Below, piece by piece: positions 32,346 to 44,259 of a stretch of 64,000 nucleotides of DNA. This stretch comes from Cylicocyclus nassatus (Eukaryota; Nematoda; Chromadorea; Rhabditida; Strongylidae). The DNA lies in contig CATQJL010000112.1 of the NCBI GenBank assembly GCA_958299035.1, forward strand, positions 3,580,123 to 3,644,122, read 5' to 3'. The notes beneath the pieces are model-generated. The model had not been told where the DNA came from, did no database searches, and saw only the letters and a list, made by a program, of their open reading frames with translations. Each line of letters starts with the position of its first letter. Position 1 is the first letter of the stretch. The position numbers were made by a program, and so were the translations under genes.

Positions 32346-33118
32346 AAAACGTCAAAAACAATGAAAATTGACGATGCTGGAGTAAAATCCACAAATGACC
32401 GAAGCTGTACAGAACTCGAATACAGATAAAAGTTCTAATCCAAAAAAAAACGCGAAATAAACACTCACAGAACACGATTATATGGAAGTAGGGAGAGAGC
32501 AAAAAACTGGCAACCGCTCGCCAACTCAGACACGAGAAGAAGTGAAAAGATGGTAAAATTCTGTGTGAGTTCGTTGTCTCTCTTTTGCAACTATTCAATC
32601 ATTTTCAGAAACCTTCCATGGCAATATCAAGCTACTTCATGCCGTGTATGGAACTTTCATCACCACCGATTAACTTTAGGAAAAGAACTTGGTGCTTCGT
32701 TTTGAAATGTATTTTGCCAAACACATTTCAATTCGCAGCTTACAAACAAATTCGTTAAGCGTGTGATCTCTAACACTTCAGTTATCAAGGCGGAAGCACA
32801 TGGTGCTCACGTTTACGTTTTTCGCAGTTTTTTAAAATCTGTTTAAAAATCTGCGCTGTGTTCTAAAAAATATTTTCATCTCTCAATCATCCTGTGCGTG
32901 CCCTTATTACAACTTTATTCCGTAAGTGACTTTACTTTATGCTAGTTCAAAAGTCTAGTAGGTGTTGAAGTGTTGCGAGTTCGCATATTTTTTCTTTTTC
33001 TGTCGTCAAACTTTGATCCTTTCGAAAAACTCACATTAAATTTTCCTACTTAACAGGGTGTTTAAAAAGTTTCTGGCCTCGAATACTTCAAACACGAATT
33101 CTAACTCGATTTATGCCA

Positions 33119-34705
33119 TTAGGTCTGTCCGAAAGTGCGTTCCGGTTTTTCAAACCCCTGCTTAAACCACTTAAAATAAAGACAGACAGAAGCTGTAAGC
33201 ACTATCCGATGAAAAATTTCTTCCTTTCTAAAGGTTATGTTTCCGTTCAGATTCCCTTGATGTCCGCTCAATAATCGGCAGCAATATCTCCAATCCACGA
33301 TTTTCACCCCACTTGAGTTTGGCCATTTTTTAAAGTTTTCATATACTTTTGGACTAGCTTTGATAACAGTTGGATAGAATCAAAGCGCAATATACTACAG
33401 TTTTTTCGCATCTCTGTCCTACTTCTCAAAATTTTTGAAAATATTTTTCTGATGCTATCAAATTCCTTATGTGAACATTCCAATCCTCACAAACAATAAA
33501 ATAAATGACGAGCAACCAGGCTGTCATTCGTTTGGAATCCAAAATTTTAAACCGCTAAACGCTCAGTTGCCCGCTAAAATCAGCGAGCTGTGTTCGAAAG
33601 TCTCAAATTCCGATGATTTGCCAGTGTTTAAAGCGATTGTATATTTCGCGACTTAGCAGAAGTAAGAACTTTTGAAAAATTGTTTTAAGAAATATTGAAA
33701 AGTTAGTTGATAAAGCCAAAATATTAGGTTGAACCGAAAGTTCTGTCCCTTCATTTTCAAAAATTCGTAACTTCGCCAGATTTCAACGGATTTGCTTGCT
33801 CGTAATTTTATTAGAAAGAATAGATCTTCCGCTTTCAAGCGCTGTTTTATGTAGCTTCTGCTTCGCACTGAGTGCCGAGATAAAAATGGAAAACTAAGAC
33901 CATGTAAAGTTTGACCATTTTAAGTTAGGTCACCAAAAATCTGGAATGCTGCAGAAAAATCTGAAATCGTCAGTACATATGTTTTTTGGCCTACTCTTTG
34001 CAATTGTGAAGAGTTTGCGCTGTTTGGACGTTTCTGCGAGAAGTTATGATTTTCACGAAAATTGCCAAATTAATTAATTTTGGCGTTATCCATAGTAAAC
34101 TCGATATTCATAACTTCTCAGAGATGTCCAAACAACACAAACTTTTCACAGATGCAAAGGGTAGGCCAAAAAAACATATGTACTGACGATTTCAGATTTT
34201 TCTGCAGCATTCCAGATTTTTGGTGACCTAACTTAAAATGGTCAAAGTTTACATGGTCTTAGTTTTCCATTTTTATCTCGGCACTCAGTGTGAAACAGAA
34301 GCTCCGCAAAACAGGGCTTGAAAGCGGAAGATCTATTCTTTCTAATAAAATTACGAGCAAGCAAATCCGTTGATATCTGGCGAAGTTACGAATTTTTGAA
34401 AATGGAGGGACAGAACTTTCGGTTCAACCTAATAGTTTACTGTATTGCATTTTGTTTGTTCTGTTCAACTGTGATCAGAATTAGTCCAAAGGTTAAAAAT
34501 AGAAATTTTGAAAAATAGCCAAACTCAAGATGGGTAAAAATCATGGGTTGGAAATCCCTGCCGATTTTTGAGCGGACATTAGGAAGAAGCATTTGAAAGA
34601 GGAGGAAACTCTGTATCGGAAAGTGCTTACAGCTTTTGTCTATCTTTATTTTAAGTGGTTTGAGTATGGGTCTAAAAAACGGCACAAACCTTCAGACCGA
34701 TCCAA
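33119..34705. mobile_element. mariner-type element (outer) with long inverted arms
   Basis: The left end, TTAGGTCTGTCCGAAAGTGC, is mirrored by CACAAACCTTCAGACCGATC, then CAA, before TA (34706-34707). The arms extend over 200 bp: AAAATAAAGACAGACAGAAG at the left pairs with the segment CTTTTGTCTATCTTTATTTT at the right. It is split by the nested foldback 33724-34432. The left TA has become CA. Confidence 0.75.
33724..34432. mobile_element. near-perfect foldback nested in the mariner-type element
   Basis: TTAGGTTGAACCGAAAGTTC at the left and its inverse at the right, with TA on both sides (33722-33723, 34433-34434). About 340-bp arms pair almost base for base around a short centre near 34075. 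Mirror-image ORFs on both strands are a by-product. High arm identity suggests recent insertion or gene conversion between arms. Confidence 0.88.
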
Positions 34706-35835
34706 TAGACTGAATAAACTTAGAGACTAATGAATCAACTAGGAGAAAAATTCTTGCCTTTTTCAGCTTCCTCGAAGAGGCGCAAAAATGTGTTGTTTGA
34801 TTTGTTCTACTTTTTTTCAACGCCGGGAAACAGAATCGACTTTCCGTTCCTTCATTACAAAAAGCATTACAAAAAGTCCTAAGTCTATATTTTCTTTATA
34901 TAACCAGTAGCTTGCGAAAGATTTTTTTTCTGTCGCTAAATCACAGCAGACAATCGTGCAAGTTTGCGTTGAAAATGTTCCATTTTGGAAGTCTTACTTC
35001 AACTATAGCAGCTGTAGCACAACTTTTTTCTCAATGTGTTCGTTTTAAGAAATTTTGCATGCTTGTAAAATTTTGAAGACAAATTATAAAAATTTTGGAG
35101 GGATTTTTTGATGAGAAAATATTGGAACAATCTATTGTCTCTAAAGGTACAGTATATTGGAATTCATTTCTAGAAAATAAAAGTGTGTAGAAGAGACCAA
35201 AAAGAAAGGGATTTCAGACAGTATACGACGTTCCCTGTGGGAGATGTTCTTCTCTTCATAACAAATATTCTGAAGAAAGAGGCTCGAAAAGTTATAGTAT
35301 ATGTGTTCCAACGCGATAAAAAATCAAACCCGAAAAAACTTGATTTTTGCCAATTGATGGTTAGGTTTGATAAGCACGATAAAACAAAAAGCGCGTCAAA
35401 ATTCAAAGTGGAAATACTTCAGGCCACAAACTTCCCAAACATCCTGAATATATTAAATTGGAACATAAATCTTGCCAAAGTAGATAGTACCGCAGTGTTT
35501 CATATTTGTCTGGTAAATTATGTGATAGAGTAAAGCTAGCTCTACAAGATAATGTTCAAGAGTTTGCATCAGCTGTAAGACGCGAGAAATTTAAGGCCAA
35601 ATTTGGTGTAAGACTTATGTTCAAACTATCACAAGGGTGAGCCAAAAGTAATGAGAAATTTGCATTTTTTCTACTTAGATCTGTGCTCAAACCAGATATC
35701 AACTAATAAACAAATGCAACAAGTAGTAGCCTACTCAGTTTTTCCCTCTTTCCAACAGCTATAACTTTCAAAATCATTCTATAATCGCTGATATAATCGT
35801 ACAAACGACTTAGATTTCGTAGAGTTTATTTTTGA

Positions 35836-36770
35836 CTAGCTGGCTTATCCGGCTCCGTTCGTATACGTATGTTCCGAATAGAAATTATTATTTCTGAACC
35901 GAACGGGATCAAACTTTGCACACATACACTTCGGGGCAGGGCAGGTGTCATAGCCCAATTTTCGTTATCGATCGATGTCGATTTATCGATTATCGATTTT
36001 TTGCAAAATTTGAGCTAGGGGGGCTGGGATTTGGCACAGGGGGGTGATCGAGCATGCTGACAACCCCCAGGGGATAAGAAAAACTGCACACACGTTTCCT
36101 ATTGTTATATTTGATTTGCAGAAAGTTTGAAGCAGAAAGTGAAAAGTTCCCATAACTTTTGACTCAACCTAGTGTATATGTATACACTAGCTGGCTTACC
36201 CGGCTCTGCTCGGCCCTGTCAAAACACTATGTTAAAGCTCTCATCCCTATCCCAGTACAACCTTTCCCTGTGCCCACTTCTACACTCCATTTCCCGTTCC
36301 CTGTGCTGTATTCGTAAGCCAACTCCCAGCCCCGTAGCTCAAACTTTGCAAAAAATCGATAAAATCGATAAAAGTAATGGGTAGTTCTGAAAACTAATAT
36401 TGTATAATCAGCATGCTCGATTACTCCCCTGCGCCAACTCCCAGCCCCGTAGCTCAAACTTTGCAAAAAATCGATAAAATCGATAAAACTAATGGACGAT
36501 TTCAAAAACTAATATTGTGTTCGTAATCAGCATGCTCGATTACCCCTGTGCCAACTCCCAGCCCCATAGGTGAATTCAGCAAAAAAATCTATAAAAATCG
36601 ATAAAATCGATATCGATCGATGACGAAAAGTGGCCTATGACACCCGCTGGGGCCCGGAGTGTATGTGTGCCAAGTTTGGTCAGGATCGGTTCAGAAATGG
36701 AATTTTCTATTCGGAACATACGTACAGACATACAGACATACAGACAGACATTCAGCTTTATATATAAGAT
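35836..36770. repeat. inverted composite repeat with ATCGAT tracts
   Basis: The left part (CTAGCTGGCTTATCCGGCTC, GTATGTTCCGAATAGAAA, ATCGATCGATGTCGATTTAT, GGGGCTGGGATTTGGCACAG) reappears inverted at 36360-36770 (TTTTCTATTCGGAACATACG, ACAGACATACAGACA). CTAGCTGGCTTACCCGGCTC recurs at 36187. It looks like fused or inverted copies of one short interspersed element; the class is not determined. Confidence 0.55.
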
Positions 36771-36805
36771 CAGTCCAAAGCGCCGCTTCGCGGCGCTTTG
36801 GACTG
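36771..36805. other. perfect 16-bp hairpin
   Basis: CAGTCCAAAGCGCCGC and GCGGCGCTTTGGACTG are exact inverted copies separated by TTC. They abut the end of the inverted composite repeat. Rho-type bacterial termination is not relevant in this genome; the hairpin may be a transposon end structure. Confidence 0.8.
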
Positions 36806-37178
36806 GCTGTCTGTGTGAAGTAGGTTGTGGCTAAAAGTCAAACTTTCAAAATTTGTAGCGAAAAGTATGGCAGAGATTTGAAAACGTAACAACTCCAGAA
36901 GTTACCAAATTTGTGGATCTTTCCTGCTTCCGAATTTCGAGAATTTGCCGACAGTGGCAACAGAATTATGATTGTTCCCTCCAAGCTTTTGCTAGCCGCG
37001 CTCCTCCCTTTGCTTCACACATACTCTTTGTATAGCGTTTTGCTATCCGGGCACTTGAAGAGTCGTTCCCCCCCCCCTACCCTTCCTTTTCATCCAGAAG
37101 CAAGCACCTGTCCCATACCCGACAAAGTTTTATCAGCCACGTGCACTCTTCCCATCCGGGTCCCTGCTTCCACACTAA

Positions 37179-37889
37179 GGGCCGCATGCACTAACATCCA
37201 CGCGGGGAGGGGATCGCAGCTTATAAGGAAAGCTTCATATCCTGAAGCTCCAGATATCTGGATTTAACGTTGTGTACTTATCCGTAAGTATTCCTACTAC
37301 CCTTAACTACGAACATGTTGAAGAGGAGCGAGAAGCTGTACGAACCGCATTTTCCAGCTTTTGTATGATCCCTGATGATCCCCGGCGCTTTTCTTTAAAG
37401 TCATTTTTCTTTCTCCGAAGTTAACGAATAACCTCCAAAGTTATGCAGATTATCTAACCCGACAGTGCTAAGCATGTTGCTGATAAGAACAAATGATGTT
37501 TTGAAGTCATGAAATTTTCGATGATCCACAGGTCGAGATTTGAGGTTTGCCGAAAAATTCGACTTTTCAAAAACTCATTTGTTCTCATCAGCAACATGCT
37601 TAGCACTGTTGTGTTAGATGTTCAGTACAACTTTGGAGGTTATTTGTTAACTTCGCAGAAAGAAAAATGACTTTGAAGAAAAGCGCCGGGGATCATCAGG
37701 GATCATACAAAAGCTGGAAAATGCGATTCGTAAAGCTTCTCGCTCCTCTTCAACATGTTCATAGTTAAGGGTAGTAGGAATACCGGATAGGTACACAACA
37801 TGAAATCCAGGTATTTGGAGTTTCGAAATATAAAGCTTTGTTTTAAGCGGCGATCCCCTCCCCAGCGGGGAGGTTAGTGCTTGCGGCCC
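37179..37889. mobile_element. TAA-target foldback MITE (GGGCCGC ends)
   Basis: GGGCCGCATGCACTAACATC at the left, inverted at the right as GGTTAGTGCTTGCGGCCC, with TAA on each side (37176-37178, 37890-37892). Arms of about 340 bp pair around 37530. A 3-bp TAA/TTA target points to the PIF/Harbinger group. No coding capacity. Confidence 0.82.
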
Positions 37890-37999
37890 TAAGTGACTTC
37901 TTAAGCTGCCTTAGAACCCTCCCTCCTCCCCCCCCCCCCAAAAAAAAGTTCTTGCTCAGGCTACTCATCTCTTTCCGAAATTGAAATACCGAGAAAATT

Positions 38000-39360
38000 C
38001 GAAATAACATCCTTGAAGATATCGCCAACATCCAAACCAAATCTAGGGTTCTTCAAATTCAAACACTCCCTCTTTCTTTTCACGAAGTAGTCTTTTTGGA
38101 AGCGTCACAATTCCTCTTTCACTTCAAGAAACTTTATGACAAATCTCTCGATCACGTTTTATAAGGGCTTCCAGACTATCCAGCATCCTTGCAATTAATC
38201 CATAGGTGCTCCAAAATCCATCAATTTTCAGGTTATCTTGTTGTTAGGAAGCTACTGATTCAAATTCTTAAAAGGACCTACTCAAAGGTGTTATCTTTTA
38301 GCTGCTTACCTAAAATCTCCGCTCCTTATACAAATTTGAGGTTATTCACATTTGTAGAGCATATGATGCCTAAAAAGTTGTGTTTCTGGCTGAATTGTTT
38401 GCAGCTTTTGCATTAGCAGAAATCTTTGAGCAGAAAATTTTTCATACATCAGTTGTAGGAATAATACTCAGAAAGTCAGTACGAAAGCATATAAGATTTT
38501 TGAATAACGCGAATTTTTAGCTATTTAAGGCGTGCAGTGAAAACTGTGATAATAATGCACTCTTTGACACGTTATGGTAGTAAGCATTTGCAGAATGAAT
38601 GATGTTTGTAGATACCTTTTGAGTGGCATGTTACAATTTCACAAATGCTAAACATCTGATTTAAGAATTTGTACCAATCATGATCTTTTGCACAGAGTCA
38701 AACTTGCTAATCATTTCATGGAAGAATCCGAAGAATTCAAACCTTTTTGCTGAGATATGTTAGCAGAAAAATTAAAAGGCCAGGATAAATCCATCGGAAA
38801 ATATTTGATGTAACTGTTTTTGGGGTGAGGAAACATATTACGAACTCGACAAATGAATAAAGGAACCGCACTATTTTGCTGAAATATTTGACATTTTTGA
38901 AAACTTATGGTGCATTCCGAATTAAACGCTCCAGATAAAAATAGAGAAGCTTAACATGTCAAAAAAACAAAATAAAGTAACAACGATTTCGGCTGCACTT
39001 GTTAGAACAGAAGAATGTTAATCGTATGGTGAAAGTCAAAGGAGGTCTTGCTCAAATTAAAGGACTGAAAACATTTTTTCTAGAAACGCATTCGATGCAG
39101 TTTTCTGTGCGAACTTATCAGAAGTTTTCAAACAAACTAAAAACTCTCAAATCATTCCAATAGGGTGCTTTCTCCAAATTTATTGAGGAAAAAAGAATTT
39201 GCAATCTTTTGTAGTAATGTTGAAGGAATATGGAGGTTCAAGGAAATTGTAAAGTACCTGTTTCAATTCAGTTGAATTCGGGTCGCTCTTGTAAAACGAT
39301 TCGAACTATACGAAAGAGTCAGCTTGTCTAGTGACTGCGATTTTTGATTATGCCAATTGA
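38000..39360. other. stretch without a supported gene
   Basis: AT-rich with short frames only. 38949-39240 has the texture of decayed mariner interiors, but no ends were found. Confidence 0.3.
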
Positions 39361-39467
39361 TCAACATCATCATCTAAGACAAGCATCACTGCTGCTATGA
39401 GTCATCAGCTCGGTACGCTTGTACCGGCACAAAACGACAGACATGTTTACACCTCTGGCGCGAGCGA

Positions 39468-39502
39468 TGACGTCAGATGGGGGTGCTTGCGCTTTATATA
39501 TA
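39468..39502. promoter_or_regulatory. CRE-like TGACGTCA plus TATATATA, promoter-like
   Basis: A palindromic TGACGTCA (39468-39475) lies about 18 bp from TTTATATATA (39493-39502) in a local GC-rich patch. The arrangement resembles a metazoan core promoter, but no confident gene follows on either side and both motifs are near-palindromic, so direction is unknown. Confidence 0.25.
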
Positions 39503-40293
39503 GTTTGATACCCCTCTCTTCTGAATCCTCTCTTAATAATCAATCTGCACCAAAAATTTTCAAGTAGCACACCTGGAGTGACAGCAATGAAGACGATTTT
39601 CAATCCGTTTACCAGCCTGTAGATTGGGTCTGCGGGACGACGTGTTGTTGGAAAAGCTGCGATCTGTTTCTAAAACAATGACGCTCACACAAAATTATGT
39701 AACGAAGATTCGACAGCCACCTTGCAGCAAAGGTTCTTCATATGGGACGTCTTCTCCATGATTGAGTTGAGCATCAATTTGTTTGCAATGGAGAAAATTG
39801 TCAACGCTTATGGGCAATCGAGGTCATACTCCATGGGTTCCATCTTCATAAGAGTTTTCTACACAACAAAGATTACTACAGTTTACAAAATGAAAAACAT
39901 GGCGCACCTCCGCTCTTTGGCAGTGATAGAGTCATAGAAAAACCTGTTCGATTTTTTCAAACATACTAGTTTCGCCCCAAAAGCTTCATAGGCTTTGAAG
40001 TTCTGGCAGTCTCCTCATAGGTTGACTTCTGTTTGACCAGTGCTCAGTAACGGTTTATGTTAAAGCTCATGTGTGATAGCTGAATATATTCGCTTTCGCC
40101 TTATTCTCCACTACATGCCTGTTACTATATGAGCTTAGGAAAGCTATTCATCTACCGCAACTGAACTTTTATACCTAGCGGTTGTTCTCCAATTTGCCAT
40201 TCTCATCGTTGTGATAGCCTACATTTTGAATGGCTGTACATTTCTATCACTCCCATTGGAACAGCAATAAGACCGCCCAACATTGCCAAAAGT

Positions 40294-40665
40294 GTCAATG
40301 GATAGAGTATTTTACGCTCTTTCCAGCAACCTTTCAGCATTCAAAAGAATTTAGAATATTCACGACGATAATTTAAAAAGGTCGTCTTCTTTCCCACTAG
40401 TACCTACCATTTTAGAGCATTTTCGGCCCAGATCGTAGTGAAAGTTTGGGATTCAGGGGGTGCTGCTTGGTCAATGGATAGAGTATTTTACGCTCTTTCC
40501 AGCAATCTTTCAACATTCAAAAGAATTTAGAATTTTCACGACGATATTTTTTGAAGGTCGTCCTCTTTCCCACTAGTACCCACCATTTTAGAGCATTTTC
40601 GGCCCAGATCGTAGTGAAAGTTTGGGATTCAGGGGGTGCTGCTTGGTCAATGGATAGAGTAGGTC
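40294..40665 (+). repeat. tandem 176-bp repeat (2.1 copies)
   Basis: GTCAATGGATAGAGTATTTT starts at 40294 and 40470, and GTCAATGGATAGAGTA starts again at 40646, an exact period of 176. Same unit as 24572-24830 but inverted relative to it. Satellite-like. Confidence 0.9.
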
Positions 40666-41813
40666 TACAAGAATCAAGAGAAAAAAACAATCGGGTAGAT
40701 TTTGTGAAGCAAAACAACTTCTGATAAACATCTATGGCTCCCCAATTTGTATTCCTTGATTGAAGCTCTACGGGTTCAATAACTCTTTCATTCAACAAGT
40801 TTCGATTTCTAACGGGTCGTTCCAAGCGCTTTCGCTTGTCAGACGATCATCTATCTATTTTTTTCCGTTATGCACATTGACTTCTATTTCAACTATGATT
40901 AGACGGAACTGAAACTTCCTCCACAAAAGGTGTTCTAAAGTTCAAGCTTATGGTATTGATTTAAACACATTGCACTTTCGCTTACATTCATCTAAATGTT
41001 GAAATGAATTTGTTTTTAATGTAAAATCCCTCATGAATGCACTGTTTATATTGAATTGATACCATGATGCAGCATTAGCGATATGAGTGTACAATGATCT
41101 CCCGCTTAGCCAACAATAGGTTGTCGTAAGTTGAGATATGTCCTTTTCCAGCAAATGAGATTGTCAATTAAGTTCATTCAAAATAAAATCAGGATTGCTT
41201 AAGTTATTTTGAGAATAAAACAATCTACAAAATCATGACTTATAATAAGCCGCTTATTTGTCTGTCTGTAAGTCTGTCTGTTACGAAAGTACAGTGAGGA
41301 ATGGTTTACAATACACTGCAGCATGTGAGGTTCTGATAGCGAAAATGGTTCATTTTTAATTAGGAACTATCTTACCGCAGTGAACCTGGCAATAATCTAA
41401 AAAAAAGCCTTCACATCGTAAGTTTATCATCGTTTCTTGATGGCCAGTGCGAGCCTATGCGAAGTAGAGGTGAAGCACTGGTAGTTTTATAACATGTCAA
41501 TGTGTTTGTGAAGAAGAACATCTTCTGAGAAATTTCTAAAAACAATACATGTTCGTACGCCACGTCAATTTTGTAAAAACTCTATTATTCGTAACTCTTG
41601 AAAAAGTTGAGAAAAGTTTTCAATATCACATTCACTCTATTCCCGATGATTTAGTGTATTGCATACTTGGTGAAGAACTATGAGCTATTTTGAAGAAACA
41701 ATTGCAGGTAATGGTGACCTTCGTGGCGCTGGGTCCTCGACTCAAACATTTTTAATCTAATATGGAAGAATTGGCGGTTATCCTTGGTAATTTCTGCTGA
41801 TTATCATTGATTC

Positions 41814-42030
41814 ACCCTATTTTCAGGTGTATAAGCCGCAAGAGAATTTTTTCTAAAATCGACCAGCCCAAACAGGCCAGAAGACTTCGCGATCAAAGGA
41901 CCCTATAACGTGCTAGAATTGCTTTAGAGAATCGTGCGGCATAAGAATCGCTTTCTGAAACATAGTGAAGCGGCTGAGCGGCTCGATTGAAAATTTGAAA
42001 AAGTGCGGCTTATACATCTGAAAACAAGGT
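41814..42030. mobile_element. short MITE, ACCCTATTTTCAGGTGTATA ends (copy A)
   Basis: The left TIR ACCCTATTTTCAGGTGTATA plus AGCCGCA is mirrored by TGCGGCTTATACATCTGAAA plus ACAAGGT. The internal TTCGCGATCAAAGGACCCTA and ATCGTGCGGCATAAG are shared with copy B at 42886-43092. About 217 bp, no coding capacity, target duplication unclear. Confidence 0.72.
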
Positions 42031-42885
42031 ACTGCTTGACTACATCAGGCGCGAGTGTGTTAATGAAGATTGAGTTCAAATGTTGTACTTTAGCTTTTTC
42101 ATTAGGAATTGCAATTCGCTAGCAATTGCAATTATAGCCCGCTTTAGAGGCTAAAAATAAATACTGCTGATCGCTGAAGGGTTGCATCTACATTGCTATG
42201 CCCTGCTCAGAGCACAGTGGCGACCGTGGATGAAGATGTACGATGTCTCAAGCAGTATGCTCTACTTTTTTAAAACATAATTGCGCTTGGTCTGTAAGAA
42301 TCACTCCCCATCTCTGGTTCAAAAACGCTGAAGGGGAGATTGTAAGAAACGTGCAGACGTACATAAACAACTATACTAAAATAATTCAAATAACTAAACA
42401 AAATTATTGTTACGAATCACAGAATCGCAATGTTTTAAAATAAAAACAATGTCAAGGCAATGCAGATTTCTAAGTATTAATGACATAGTACAACAACACT
42501 TTATCCAAATCTTATATTCATTGCTTCAAGCTACACAATAGAAACCATTGCATTTTCTTAATGAAAAAATTGATACCAAAGTGAAAAGACCTTAGGCGGT
42601 GAGATTTGATACAATAAGTTACAAAGAAGTAAGGCAAAACGTTGTAGTTGTCACCCAACAATAAGCGTCTTGAAATTTGTTTAGTATCTCCTCCCTAAGA
42701 GGATCGTGTAAACTCTACAAGTAGAGAAAATTGGGTTTATGATTTGGTTCAAACAACGAGTTAGACTTGAAGAAAAGACAAGAATTTGGATGCAGTAGAG
42801 CCACGGCCTCTGAAGATGGGGATTGTCCGAAAGGTTAGCCGCTCTACTAATAAAAGTTTCGCCAAAACCTCGTGTTGGCACACTA

Positions 42886-43092
42886 TCCTAATTTTACGAG
42901 TACAATACGCACTTCTTTCTAAACTCGACTGGCCTGAGCACACCAAGATTTCGCGATTAAAAGACCCTATACCTTTCTGCGTATGCTTGGAAGTATCGTG
43001 CGGCATAAGTTTCGTCTTCCAAAACACAACGACGCTTGAGCGGCTCGTTTGAGAAATCGAGAAAGGTGCGTTTTGTACTCGTGAGATTAGGG
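42886..43092. mobile_element. short MITE of the same family (copy B)
   Basis: CCTAATTTTACGAGTACAAT and the inverted GTGCGTTTTGTACTCGTGAG, then ATTAGGG. Internal TTCGCGATTAAAAGACCCTA and ATCGTGCGGCATAAG as in copy A. Confidence 0.72.
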
Positions 43093-43368
43093 TAACAAAT
43101 AAAACTAATACATCATTACATCACCCACATCAACATTTAGAAATAAGTAGAAAGATTACAACAATTACCTGAGATCTGAATGAACATGAGGGGTTTTTTC
43201 CGAAAGTTTTTTTTATAACAGCAGGCTTTTCGGTAATTTCCATGGAATAACTTTCATGATCCGTTGAGGCAGAGTTACCGAATACGAGAGAGCGGTAAAA
43301 ATGAAATGACATTGAAAAACCCATCATGGCAGATATGCATTTCTCAGGTCATTTCTCAAGCGCTAAGC

Positions 43369-44095
43369 CAGGGCTCGGCACGAGCTGGCACCAGGGAAAT
43401 TTCAAAACGAAGTCCCGTTTGATATTGAAAATTTCGTACGAAGTCCCTTTTGACCTGTTTTGGAAACCCGTCATCAATTTTATATTATGTAAAAAAATGT
43501 AGTAGTGTTTTCATGCATTTCTGATTTTATGGAAGGACTTTTCACAGCTTTCTGAGCTTTTTAAGTGGTCGAATCACATCTTGAGAAGCAGAAAAAGCCG
43601 ATTTTTCGACGGCGGAGCGGACCGAGTGGTTTTCAAATTGCTATAAAACGCTGAAAAGAGAACATTATGAAACTGTTTCTTCTCCGTATGTAATCTTTTA
43701 CAGTGTAGATACATTTTATGTAAAAAAGTATGAAAACTTATGTGAGCAAAGTGTCGGTGCCAGCTCAGCTGGCACCCAGCTGGCACGGTGCCAGCTAATT
43801 CAGAAAAAAGTTGGGTCCAGCTTTCATTCACATAAGTTTTCATAAATTTTTGGCCCGTAGTTCCGATCCACCAACGCGCATGCACACACCAAATTTGGTG
43901 TCATACTATTGCGTTTTGGCTAAAAACAACGCCTTTGTTTGTTGATGGACAGCTTGCCAATGGCTTGCCGGTGGCATGCCGGCGGCATTTTTGCGGCCGT
44001 TCTCCGTCTCGGCCCCTGTAGAAACGATATCCCCTTTGCTTTCCGCGCTAAAAACGATATCCAACTTGACCCGGTGCCAGCTGTGCTGAGCCCTG
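43369..44095. mobile_element. hAT-type element with perfect 8-bp TSD
   Basis: The ends CAGGGCTCGGCACGAGCTGG and (inverted) CCAGCTGTGCTGAGCCCTG are flanked by CGCTAAGC at 43361-43368 and 44096-44103. The interior holds repeated AGCTGGCAC palindromes at about 43755-43800. No transposase. Confidence 0.92.
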
Positions 44096-44259
44096 CGCTA
44101 AGCGATCACTTCATTTATCTACACTTTGATTATGAGCGTAGCATGCAGACAATTTCGTCAATTGTGTAAGTGGGTTATCTTTTGCGGGTAGATTGCGCAG
44201 GTCAGGACCAACTTTCAAAGTATCTTTTCTAAGTTTTAATGTTTCTAAAATGCGTTATA

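Larger units (their letters stand above)
27868..32590 (-). mobile_element. CR1/jockey-group LINE, nearly full length
   Basis: Minus strand: ORF1 (32345-31632), EEP endonuclease (about 31612-30674), RT (30573-29371), C-terminal domain (29294-28812), a long 3' region, then AATAAATATCAAATATCAAA at 27895-27868, a short-unit tail as in CR1-type LINEs. Single-base frameshifts near 31262, 30693 and 29425 break ORF2; otherwise it is well preserved. 5' end and TSD were not defined. Confidence 0.85.

Noticed and set aside
33653..34518. 71- and 66-codon ORFs with nearly the same protein on opposite strands
   Set aside because: Mirror images produced by the foldback arms of 33724-34432.
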